Shown: in pieces, positions 9,305 to 15,912 of the stretch
How the letters are laid out: every line of letters starts with the position of its first letter
How positions within the stretch are numbered: position 1 is the stretch's first letter
Source of the DNA: an uncultured Lachnospiraceae bacterium
GTDB lineage: Bacteria > Bacillota > Clostridia > Lachnospirales > Lachnospiraceae
Length of the DNA: 34,679 nucleotides
Assembly: GCA_947564735.1 (NCBI GenBank)
Contig: CANOEC010000041.1
Coordinates: 1-34,679, forward strand
Direction of reading: 5' to 3'
The notes under the pieces: generated by a model
The model's database searches: none
Told to the model about the DNA's origin: nothing
What the model saw: only the letters and a program-made list of their open reading frames with translations
Program-made: the position numbers and the translations under genes

Positions 9305-10744
9305 ATGTATGATGTAGTTATCATAGGTGCGGGTGTGTGTGGCGCGGCGGTTGCCCACGAACTGTCCCGCTATCAGGCGAAAATATGTGTGCTGGAGAAG
9401 GAAGAGGACGTCTGCTGCGGCACATCCAAGGCAAACAGTGCGATTGTACATGCAGGCTATGACGCTGTGACAGGTTCTTTAAAGGCGAAACTGAATGTGC
9501 GCGGCAATGAGTTGATGGAGGAACTCTCCAAGGAACTGGATTTTCCTTTTGAGAGGAACGGTTCCTTGGTATTATGCTTCAATGAATCAGATATGCCGAA
9601 TCTGCAGGCACTCTACGACAGGGGCGTGGCAAACGGTGTTAAGGGAATGAAGATTCTGAATAAAGAAGAAGTGCTTCAGATGGAGCCGAATGTGACGGAG
9701 GATGTATATGCGGCATTGTATGCCCCGACGGGAGGAATCGTCTGCCCCTTTGGATTAAATATTGCTTTGGCGGAAAATGCCTGTGTAAACGGCGTAGATT
9801 TTCAGTTTGACACGGAGGTTATACAAATCCGTAAAATGGAAGAAGGATATGAGCTGCAGACGGATAAGGGTGTATTCTGTGCGAAATGTGTGGTCAATGC
9901 CGCCGGAGTCTATGCAGACAAATTCCATAATATGGTCAGTGAAAAGAAGCTTTCTATCACGGCAAGAAGAGGTGATTATTGTCTGTTGGATAAGGAGGCG
10001 GGGAACCATGTGCGCAGGACAATCTTTACATTGCCGGGTAAACTCGGCAAGGGAATTTTGGTGACTCCGACGGTGCATGGCAATCTGTTGATTGGACCTA
10101 CCGCCGTCGAGGTGGAGGATAAAGAAGGCGTCAATACAACCGCAGACGGACTGGCACAGGTGCTCACGAAGGCGGGGATGAGCGTGAAAAATATTCCGAC
10201 CCGTCAGGTCATCACTTCCTTTGCGGGGCTTCGCGCACATGAAGCAGGAGATGATTTTATCATAGGCGAAGCAGAAGATGCGCCGGGCTTTGTAGACTGT
10301 GCGGGTATTGAATCGCCGGGCATTGCAAGCTGTCCGGCAATCGGCGAGATGGCGGCAGGCATCGTGAAAGAGAAGATGGGGCTTATCGCGAAAGACGATT
10401 TTATTGCTACAAGAAAAGGCATTCTGAATCCGGGTACGCTGTGTATGGAGGAGAGAAATGACCTTATAAAAGAGAATCCCGCTTACGGCAATATCATCTG
10501 CCGCTGCGAGATGGTCACGGAGGGAGAGATTATCGATGCCATCAGACGCCCGCTGGGCGCAAAGTCTCTGGATGGGGTGAAGCGCAGAACGAGAGCCGGG
10601 ATGGGAAGATGCCAGTCCGGATTCTGCTCGCCGCGGACGATGGAGATTCTGGCGAGAGAATGTGGCATGAGTATGTTTGACATCACGAAATCCGGCGGGA
10701 ACTCTAAGCTTGTTGTGGGTACGAATAAGGATACGGTTTCATAG
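9305..10744 (+). CDS. glpA: GlpA-like glycerol-3-phosphate dehydrogenase with BFD-like Fe-S domain
   Basis: An FAD-dependent DAO-family oxidoreductase expected to oxidise glycerol 3-phosphate to dihydroxyacetone phosphate. The N-terminus DVVIIGAGVCGAAVAHELSR is the dinucleotide-binding fold, followed by CCGTSKANSAIVHAGYD. The C-terminal 80 residues form a BFD-like [2Fe-2S] region with four cysteines: CRC in NIICRCEMVTEGE and CQSGFC after GMGR. Length is 479 residues. It follows glycerol kinase by 42 bases and precedes a GlpB-like flavoprotein and a DUF1667 protein, the same trio found with glpK in Thermotoga and many Clostridia. The exact electron acceptor is not evident; a role in passing electrons to NAD or a quinone via the partner is inference. 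Confidence 0.88.
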   Translation: MYDVVIIGAGVCGAAVAHELSRYQAKICVLEKEEDVCCGTSKANSAIVHAGYDAVTGSLKAKLNVRGNELMEELSKELDFPFERNGSLVLCFNESDMPNLQALYDRGVANGVKGMKILNKEEVLQMEPNVTEDVYAALYAPTGGIVCPFGLNIALAENACVNGVDFQFDTEVIQIRKMEEGYELQTDKGVFCAKCVVNAAGVYADKFHNMVSEKKLSITARRGDYCLLDKEAGNHVRRTIFTLPGKLGKGILVTPTVHGNLLIGPTAVEVEDKEGVNTTADGLAQVLTKAGMSVKNIPTRQVITSFAGLRAHEAGDDFIIGEAEDAPGFVDCAGIESPGIASCPAIGEMAAGIVKEKMGLIAKDDFIATRKGILNPGTLCMEERNDLIKENPAYGNIICRCEMVTEGEIIDAIRRPLGAKSLDGVKRRTRAGMGRCQSGFCSPRTMEILARECGMSMFDITKSGGNSKLVVGTNKDTVS

Positions 10745-10805
10745 AAAAATGACTGCGTTAGGGTTTTCGGATACAATAGACAAGAAGAATGGAAATGAGG
10801 TCAGT

Positions 10806-12158
10806 ATGAAGAATTATGACATTGTAATCATCGGCGGAGGTCCGGCGGGTCTTGCCGCCGCCGTTTCCGCGAGACAAAGCGGAATAGACAGTATTTTGAT
10901 TTTGGAGAGAGATAAGGAACTGGGGGGTATTTTAAACCAGTGCATCCATAACGGGTTCGGGCTCCATACCTTCAAGGAAGAACTGACGGGACCGGAGTAT
11001 GCGCAGCGTTTTATTGTGCAGGCGAAGGAGCTGGATATTGAATACAGGTTAAACACGATGGTGCTGGAAGTCGGTGCAGATAAAGTCGTGACGGCGATGA
11101 ATCGGGAAGATGGCTTATTTTTGATTCAGGCGAAGGCGGTCATTCTGGCGATGGGATGCAGGGAGAGACCAAGAGGCGCCTTAAACATTCCCGGATACAG
11201 ACCGGCAGGTATTTATTCCGCTGGTACAGCACAGCGGCTGGTCAATATGGATGGCTATATGCCCGGCAGGGAAGTGGTTATTCTCGGTTCCGGCGATATC
11301 GGACTGATTATGGCGAGAAGAATGACGTTAGAGGGCGCCAAGGTAAAGGTTGTGGCGGAACTGATGCCTTATTCGGGAGGACTTAAGAGAAATATCGTAC
11401 AGTGTCTGGACGACTACGGCATTCCTTTGAAGCTGAGTCATACAGTGGTAGACATTAAGGGAAAAGAGCGTGTGGAGGGCGTGACGCTTGCGCAGGTGGA
11501 CGAGAAGAACAAACCAATTCCGGGAACGGAAGAATACTATGCCTGTGATACGCTCCTGCTTTCGGTAGGTCTGATTCCGGAGAATGAAATATCCCGCGGT
11601 ATGGGTGTTGTGATGAATCCGGTCACCTCCGGACCGAGAGTCAACGAGAGTCTTGAGACGAATCTGGAAGGCGTGTTTGCCTGCGGTAATGTGCTCCATG
11701 TTCATGATCTGGTGGATTTCGTGTCGGAGGAAGCGGCAGCGGCAGGCAGAAATGCGGCGGCTTATGTGAAGTCCGGAAAGGACGGTGCATCAGATGCGAA
11801 GACGCCGGTCGTTGCTGCCAAAAATGCGGTGGATAAAGATACGAGGGAAGAGATGGCGCAGCAGGATACAGGCGCCGGTTCTGAACAAGAAATCGAGCTG
11901 GTTGCGACGGGCGGCGTCAGATATACGGTTCCATGTACAATCCGCACTTCTCATATGGAAGATGAGCTGAAAGTGCGTTTCCGTGTCGGCAGTGTGTATC
12001 AGAACTGCTTTGTCAGCGTTTACTTCGATGACGAGAGAGTGATTCATAGGAAAAAGATGGTTTTTGCGCCGGCGGAGATGGAGGAAGTGAAACTGACAAA
12101 AGAGCAGATTTTACGGTATCCGGAGCTTCGGAGGATTACGTTCCGGATTGAGGAATAA
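10806..12158 (+). CDS. FAD/NAD-dependent oxidoreductase, partner of the GlpA-like enzyme
   Basis: A 450-residue pyridine nucleotide-disulfide oxidoreductase-type flavoprotein. FAD site: DIVIIGGGPAGLAAAVSARQSG at the N-terminus; NAD site: VVILGSGDIGLIMARR near residue 160; ATG-type motif VFACGNVLHVHDLVDFV, where FAD is bound again. After residue 330 there is an Ala/Asp-rich low-complexity linker (KDGASDAKTPVVAAKNAVDK) and a beta-rich tail that I do not recognise and that may pack against the DUF1667 protein. The ATG at 10806 follows GAGGT; longer in-frame extensions overlap the previous gene. In the glycerol operon it most likely accepts electrons from the GlpA-like subunit and reduces NAD(P) or another carrier. 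Confidence 0.88.
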   Translation: MKNYDIVIIGGGPAGLAAAVSARQSGIDSILILERDKELGGILNQCIHNGFGLHTFKEELTGPEYAQRFIVQAKELDIEYRLNTMVLEVGADKVVTAMNREDGLFLIQAKAVILAMGCRERPRGALNIPGYRPAGIYSAGTAQRLVNMDGYMPGREVVILGSGDIGLIMARRMTLEGAKVKVVAELMPYSGGLKRNIVQCLDDYGIPLKLSHTVVDIKGKERVEGVTLAQVDEKNKPIPGTEEYYACDTLLLSVGLIPENEISRGMGVVMNPVTSGPRVNESLETNLEGVFACGNVLHVHDLVDFVSEEAAAAGRNAAAYVKSGKDGASDAKTPVVAAKNAVDKDTREEMAQQDTGAGSEQEIELVATGGVRYTVPCTIRTSHMEDELKVRFRVGSVYQNCFVSVYFDDERVIHRKKMVFAPAEMEEVKLTKEQILRYPELRRITFRIEE

Positions 12159-12163
12159 ACGAT

Positions 12164-12231
12164 GTGTAGAAATATCCGCAGGTAAAGTAGAAATGCGGGT
12201 TATGCGCAAAAAGCGTACGCAGAAATGAGGA
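12164..12231 (+). promoter_or_regulatory. Repeated leader-like element, copy A
   Basis: GTGTAGAA (12164-12171) is followed by a 7-bp hairpin (ATCCGCA 12174-12180 with TGCGGGT 12194-12200, one G-T pair). Next is a 30-base block (12202-12231) with a small hairpin TGCGC-AAAAA-GCGTA and then CGCAGAAATGAGGA, whose GAGG is the ribosome binding site of the DUF1667 gene. A second copy lies at 34293-34364. Copy A sits inside the glycerol operon, between two genes. Confidence 0.6.
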
Positions 12232-12236
12232 TAAAG

Positions 12237-12599
12237 ATGGAAACAAGAAATTTAACGTGTATCAACTGCCCTATGGGGTGTGCACTTACGATTGAGATGG
12301 AAAATGGTGAAGTAACCAGCGTGAGCGGTAATACCTGCCCACGGGGAGATGCTTACGGGCGCAAGGAAGTCACGAATCCAACCAGAATCGTAACTTCGAC
12401 CGTAAGGGTAAAAGACGGTGAGGCGGACATGGTGTCTGTCAAGACTGCGCAGGACATTCCGAAAGGGAAAATTTTTGACTGTGTCAGGGCGCTTAAAGGT
12501 GTGGAGGTGCAGGCGCCAATCCATATCGGGGATGTGATTATCTCCAATGTGGCGGGTACAGGCGTAGATATTGTTGCCACTAGGAATGTGGAGAGATAA
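12237..12599 (+). CDS. DUF1667 family Cys-rich protein
   Basis: A 120-residue protein with a putative metal or Fe-S site formed by CINCPMGC near residue 8 and CPRGDAYG near residue 30 (CxxCxxxC plus a fourth Cys), matching DUF1667 and resembling the N-terminal Fe-S segment of molybdopterin enzymes. The rest is a beta-rich domain with VTNPTRIVTSTVRV and IPKGKIFDCVRAL. In Thermotoga and Clostridia this family is the third gene of the glycerol-3-phosphate oxidation module, where it is thought to be an electron-transfer subunit. I start at the ATG at 12237, six bases after GAGG; the ATG at 12225 lies inside that ribosome binding site. The site itself is part of a repeated leader-like element. Confidence 0.9.
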   Translation: METRNLTCINCPMGCALTIEMENGEVTSVSGNTCPRGDAYGRKEVTNPTRIVTSTVRVKDGEADMVSVKTAQDIPKGKIFDCVRALKGVEVQAPIHIGDVIISNVAGTGVDIVATRNVER

Positions 12600-12605
12600 G
12601 AGAGA

Positions 12606-13250
12606 ATGTCAAAACAGGATTTTTTCAGAACTGCATTATCTGATTTTACTTTTGAATCTGCCAGCGGCGGAGCAATCCGTCATCTGGCAGATTTGGGGTA
12701 TACGGCAAGACAGATTAGCGAGAAGCTGACTTATCCCACACCCTATGAGAAGGTGCGCAGCACGGTCTGGAAACATCTGCTTGACACGCAGGTAGTGCTC
12801 ACGCAGGAGCCGGGCAGCAGGCAGGTGTGCGGCAAAGCGGAGTATACGGTGGAACACGATAAATATGGCAGAACCAGCTACCGGCTTTTAGCGCCGCAGG
12901 GGAAAGCCGCCACGGTGGAAAACTGGAAAGAGAGAAGCTACAGCAGGGACAGGGACGGAAATCTGGCGGAATACATGGCAAAAATGTGTGACCGGAACAG
13001 CGAAGAGAATGCGTATATTTCCTGTGAGTTTGGAATATGGCAAAGAAGGGAATGCACGAAGTTTCAGGCAGCTATGCAGACGCTTAATGAGCGGCAAAGA
13101 GAGTATATTACGGGGCTTATCTGGGAAGATAGAGTGTGTTTCCACAGACTGAATAAACGGATGCGGGAGATTGTCGTGAAGTTGTACGAGAACGGGCAGT
13201 ATCATGGAACATGTTTTTTTCTGCGGACGGCGGAGAAAGTAGAATTATAG
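12606..13250 (+). CDS. Hypothetical protein at the end of the glycerol operon
   Basis: I do not recognise this 214-residue protein. It is soluble and rich in charged residues. The N-terminal 70 residues look helical and could form a winged-helix-like or HTH-like fold (IRHLADLGYTARQISEKLTYPTPYEKVRSTVWKHLLD). The middle has DKYGRTSYRLL and aromatic stretches. The C-terminus contains LNERQREYITGLIW and FHRLNKRMREIVVKLYEN. Five cysteines are scattered without a metal-binding pattern. It begins six bases after the DUF1667 stop, so it is almost certainly co-translated with the glycerol genes and may regulate or assemble them, though that is inference from position only. A weak terminator-like element lies around 13341-13380. 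Confidence 0.7.
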   Translation: MSKQDFFRTALSDFTFESASGGAIRHLADLGYTARQISEKLTYPTPYEKVRSTVWKHLLDTQVVLTQEPGSRQVCGKAEYTVEHDKYGRTSYRLLAPQGKAATVENWKERSYSRDRDGNLAEYMAKMCDRNSEENAYISCEFGIWQRRECTKFQAAMQTLNERQREYITGLIWEDRVCFHRLNKRMREIVVKLYENGQYHGTCFFLRTAEKVEL

Positions 13251-13340
13251 CAGTTTGGCAGGTAATGTCATTTGCTTTGACCGGATACACCTGTCTGCGA
13301 GGCTATAACGTATCAATTTATTTATGCGGATGAAAAAATA

Positions 13341-13380
13341 AAAAAAGCCGGAATTGCAATTGTGGAGTCCGATATTTTTT
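13341..13380 (+). terminator. Weak terminator-like element
   Basis: AAAAAAGCCGGA and TCCGATATTTTTT pair except for three central positions, around a 15-base loop, with A- and T-runs outside. It could end the glycerol operon in one direction. The -35 box of the toxin promoter falls in its loop. Confidence 0.4.
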
Positions 13381-13388
13381 GATAAAAT
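13360..13388 (+). promoter_or_regulatory. Possible promoter of the small toxin gene
   Basis: TTGTGG (13360-13365), 17 bases, TAAAAT (13383-13388). It would give a start near 13395 and a leader of about 95 bases that contains the hairpin CAGAGGG-actat-CCCTCTG (13438-13456) just before the ribosome binding site. Confidence 0.45.
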
Positions 13389-13400
13389 CATTTCATGGGG

Positions 13401-13430
13401 TACTGCCATAACGGGATAGGCGGTCAGTTC
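13401..13430 (+). repeat. Inverted arm shared by toxin leader and antisense RNA
   Basis: TACTGCC (13401-13407) and, after seven extra bases, GATAGGCGGTCAGTTC (13415-13430) recur on the minus strand at 13654-13632 as TACTGCC-GATAGACGGTCAGTTC (one mismatch). The two arms flank the toxin gene as an inverted repeat, so both predicted RNAs begin with nearly the same sequence. Confidence 0.7.
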
Positions 13431-13490
13431 TTCTTCGCAGAGGGACTATCCCTCTGACAACGGGTAAAACCGGGAAAGGGGGGATTGCTT

Positions 13491-13583
13491 ATGAGTGACT
13501 ATGAACTGCTGACAATCGTTCTGATGATTCTTGGAATCATCGTGTCGATTCTGATAGAGTACATAAATCACACAAAAAAGTAA
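13491..13583 (+). CDS. Small membrane peptide, putative holin-like type I toxin
   Basis: A 30-residue peptide: MSDYELLTIVLMILGI followed by a hydrophobic stretch to residue 22 and a short basic tail ending NHTKK. The plan (MSxYExL, one membrane helix, Lys/Asn end) fits the putative holin-like toxins (PF16935-like) that act in type I toxin-antitoxin systems of Firmicutes. A very strong ribosome binding site AAAGGGGGG lies seven bases upstream. The leader carries a stable hairpin at 13438-13456 close to that site, which could limit translation. Its stop codon falls in the stem of a bidirectional terminator, and a convergent promoter with consensus boxes lies 112 bases downstream on the other strand. 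Toxicity is inference from this arrangement. Confidence 0.72.
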   Translation: MSDYELLTIVLMILGIIVSILIEYINHTKK

Positions 13584-13619
13584 CCGCCCTTTGGTCGAGG
13601 AACGCGGTTACTTTTTTGT
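13572..13619. terminator. Bidirectional terminator shared by toxin and antisense RNA
   Basis: ACAAAAAAGTAACCGC (13572-13587) is an exact reverse complement of GCGGTTACTTTTTTGT (13604-13619), a 16-bp stem with a 16-base loop. The A-run on the left and the T-run on the right make it work on both strands. It overlaps the last four codons of the toxin. Confidence 0.88.
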
Positions 13620-13665
13620 AACTAACTTTCGGAACTGACCGTCTATCGGCAGTATTCCCTTTTGT
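13574..13665 (-). ncRNA. Putative antisense antitoxin RNA
   Basis: A predicted minus-strand RNA of about 90 bases. It would start near 13665, seven bases after a consensus -10 box, and end at the bidirectional terminator. It overlaps the 3' end of the toxin gene and its untranslated tail by about 45 bases, so the two transcripts are complementary there. No ribosome binding site plus ORF is convincing within it. This is the expected layout of a type I antitoxin; both ends are predictions. Confidence 0.65.
13632..13654 (-). repeat. Inverted arm, antisense RNA side
   Basis: Minus-strand TACTGCC followed directly by GATAGACGGTCAGTTC, matching the toxin leader at 13401-13430 apart from a seven-base deletion and one substitution. 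Confidence 0.7.
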
Positions 13666-13671
13666 GCTTTT

Positions 13672-13700
13672 ATTGTAGCAGACTTCCCTGCGCCTGTCAA
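13672..13700 (-). promoter_or_regulatory. Consensus promoter of the antisense RNA
   Basis: On the minus strand TTGACA (13700-13695), a 17-base spacer, and TACAAT (13677-13672). It is a near-perfect housekeeping promoter, one of the best in the window, although no protein-coding gene lies downstream of it. That supports a constitutive short RNA. Confidence 0.85.
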
Positions 13701-13867
13701 ACGCAGTGGAGCAATCCACTGGAATCGTTCGGATGATGCAACTTTGATACACTTATGATGCAATTATGATGCAGACATGCTTTATTATATACAAATAGAG
13801 CAGTATCAGGCGTGATGAGACGCAGGAGCGGATGGCAATAAAGTATATTGGAAACAGGAGAAGCATC

Positions 13868-14959
13868 ATGAAGAACAAAGTGCGTATGGCAAAAGCGAGG
13901 AAGGGTAAAACTGCTGTTGTGCCGGCAGTTTTTATCATGTTGACGGCGGTGGTGGCAGCCTTGGCGGGATGTCAGAATGCATCGCAGGAAGAGGCGAAAG
14001 TCATGTCGGAGTCTGTAGCGGCAGAGATAACGGAATTGCAGCCTGAGGCGGCGTCGCAGGCGGAAGCGCCGCTGTCCGGACAGAGTAGCATTCAGACAGA
14101 GCCGGAGCGGAGTGACATTCAGACAGGGCAGGGGCAGAATGATACACAGGAACAGTTATTGCAGTCTGGGCAGAGCAATCCACAGGGGCTGCCAAGCGGT
14201 GCAGGAATACAGGGCGGACAGGCTGACGAAGCCGCAAAGGAGCCGCCTGCAGGCTGGGAGCTTACGCTTTCTTCCGAAGACTGGGGACTTTCCTTTGGCG
14301 AGCCGGGGACGAAGCCTGCGGGCAATGCAAAGGCGGAGGATTTGGCGTGGTACGATGCGTATTATGTGGGGGAAGACAGCGAGAAAGTGATTTATCTCAC
14401 CTTTGACTGCGGTTATGAGAACGGTAATACGGAGCCGATTCTGGATGCCCTGAAGAAGCATCATGTGCAGGCAACTTTTTTTGTGGTAGGTCATTTCTTG
14501 GAGACGGCGCCGGATTTGGTGAAACGTATGACACAGGAAGGACATGCGGTGGGAAACCATACCTATCACCATTTGGACATGCCGACCATTTCCGATGAAG
14601 AAACGTTTCGCAAAGAAATGGATGACGTGGCGGAATTGTTCCATGAAATAACGGGTGAGGAGCTGTCGCCATACTATCGTCCGCCACAGGGGAAATGTAA
14701 CGTAGACAATCTTAAGATGGCGCAAAAGCTTGGCTATCATACAATCTTCTGGAGTCTGGCTTATGTGGACTGGAATCAGGACCAACAGCCAAGCCATGAC
14801 GAGGCGTTTGACAAGCTGACGACACGTATCCATCCGGGCGCGGTGGTGCTTCTCCACAATACCTCTTCGACCAACGGGGAGATTCTGGACGAACTGCTGA
14901 CGAAGTGGGAAGAGATGGGTTATACGTTCAGACCGTTGTCGGAGCTGACGGGAGTGTGA
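13868..14959 (+). CDS. PdaA-like polysaccharide deacetylase, lipoprotein
   Basis: A secreted carbohydrate esterase-4 enzyme. Start at the ATG at 13868, seven bases after AGGAG. A basic N-terminus, a hydrophobic segment and the lipobox LAGC predict lipidation at Cys35. Residues 40-150 are a Gln/Ser-rich, low-complexity spacer. The NodB domain follows with KVIYLTFDCGYENG, ATFFVVGHFLE, GHAVGNHTYHH, YYRPPQGKCN, IFWSLAYVDW and HPGAVVLLHNTS. These motifs match the spore-cortex muramic-delta-lactam deacetylase PdaA more than generic chitin deacetylases. As in that subfamily, the second Asp of TFDDG is not conserved (Cys181 here). Natural substrate is probably peptidoglycan N-acetylmuramic acid. It appears to be a single gene. 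No sporulation sigma-factor promoter was identified. Confidence 0.88.
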   Translation: MKNKVRMAKARKGKTAVVPAVFIMLTAVVAALAGCQNASQEEAKVMSESVAAEITELQPEAASQAEAPLSGQSSIQTEPERSDIQTGQGQNDTQEQLLQSGQSNPQGLPSGAGIQGGQADEAAKEPPAGWELTLSSEDWGLSFGEPGTKPAGNAKAEDLAWYDAYYVGEDSEKVIYLTFDCGYENGNTEPILDALKKHHVQATFFVVGHFLETAPDLVKRMTQEGHAVGNHTYHHLDMPTISDEETFRKEMDDVAELFHEITGEELSPYYRPPQGKCNVDNLKMAQKLGYHTIFWSLAYVDWNQDQQPSHDEAFDKLTTRIHPGAVVLLHNTSSTNGEILDELLTKWEEMGYTFRPLSELTGV

Positions 14960-15009
14960 TAAAATGATTTTAAGAGGTACGTCTATTATATAAGTTAAGG
15001 AGCATTTAC

Positions 15010-15762
15010 ATGCACAAAATAGGAATCATTTCAGATACGCACGGGCTGCTGCGTCCGGAGGTGGAGGAGGCGCTGTGGGGCTGCGAGGCAATCCTGCACG
15101 GCGGGGATATCAATAAGCAGGAAATATTGGATAGACTCAACCGGATTGCGCCGACGTATGTGGTGCGCGGCAATAATGATAAGGAATGGGCGAAGAAACT
15201 GCCGGAGACGCTTTCTTTTGTTTTGTGTGGAATCGGTTTTTTCATGGTGCATAATAAAAAATATATTCCGAAGGGCGAAGACGATTTAAAGGGGATTGAT
15301 ATCGTCATCTATGGACACTCGCATAAGTATGAACAAAAGTATGAGTCTGGCAGGCTGTTTCTTAATCCGGGAAGCTGCGGACCGAGACGCTTTACGCAGC
15401 CGATTACGTATGCGATGCTGACCGTCGGGGACGACGGTGCATACCGGATAGAAAAAGTTGAGATTATGCACCAGAGTAAGACAACGCCGCATGGCAGTAC
15501 AGCAGACGGAAAAGGGCAGGAAAACGGCGTACAGTCAGATACGGCGGACGAAATGGAAAGCCAGATTGCCGCGCTTGATATGAGGCGGGTTGTAAAAGCG
15601 GTCATGCGGGATACGGATAAAGGGGTATCTGTTAGGGAAATAGCGGCGAAAAACGGTATCAGAGAAGAGCTTACCGAACAGATTTGCCGTCTGTATCTGA
15701 CCCATCCCGGCGTAAGCGTAGACGCAATGATAGACAAAATGGGATTGCCGAAAAACAGGTAG
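15010..15762 (+). CDS. YfcE/MJ0936-like metallophosphoesterase with C-terminal extension
   Basis: A two-metal phosphodiesterase. The first 160 residues carry all metal motifs in order: GIISDTHG, LHGGDI, VRGNND, VHN, YGHSHK, and NPGSCGPRR. AAGGAG precedes the ATG by eight bases. Proteins of this family act on artificial phosphodiesters in vitro and their cellular substrate is mostly unknown. Beyond the usual end, about 80 extra residues follow: a polar linker (TPHGSTADGKGQENGVQSD) and a helical segment (VKAVMRDTDKGVSVREIAAKNGIREELTEQICRLYL) with an HTH-like spacing. The extension is what separates it from ordinary 165-185-residue members. A short intergenic region before glutamine synthetase suggests separate transcription. 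Confidence 0.85.
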   Translation: MHKIGIISDTHGLLRPEVEEALWGCEAILHGGDINKQEILDRLNRIAPTYVVRGNNDKEWAKKLPETLSFVLCGIGFFMVHNKKYIPKGEDDLKGIDIVIYGHSHKYEQKYESGRLFLNPGSCGPRRFTQPITYAMLTVGDDGAYRIEKVEIMHQSKTTPHGSTADGKGQENGVQSDTADEMESQIAALDMRRVVKAVMRDTDKGVSVREIAAKNGIREELTEQICRLYLTHPGVSVDAMIDKMGLPKNR

Positions 15763-15813
15763 TCCTTTTCGTTTATCTTCTCAAAAAAGGTAATGCGGTA
15801 TCATGCCTTCGTA

Positions 15814-15822
15814 TGTTATACT
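15814..15822 (+). promoter_or_regulatory. Extended -10 promoter upstream of glutamine synthetase
   Basis: TG-T-TATACT (15814-15822) is an extended -10 element about 90 bases before the glnA start. No good -35 box is seen (TGCGGT at 17 bases). The 80-base leader has no structure I could name. Confidence 0.5.
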
Positions 15823-15912
15823 ATAAGAATCAAATTGGTTCTGGTATCAGGCGGTGACGGATATCGGAATCGGATATATACACTAAGGGAAATTTGAAAG
15901 GAGCAGGGGGTT

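Noticed and set aside
13537-13752. 71-codon minus-strand frame across the toxin region
   Set aside because: It crosses the bidirectional terminator and lacks a ribosome binding site; the promoter there better fits a short antisense RNA.
14001-14857. Long minus-strand frames over the deacetylase gene
   Set aside because: The plus-strand frame has all NodB motifs; the antisense frames reflect codon bias and have no recognisable protein.
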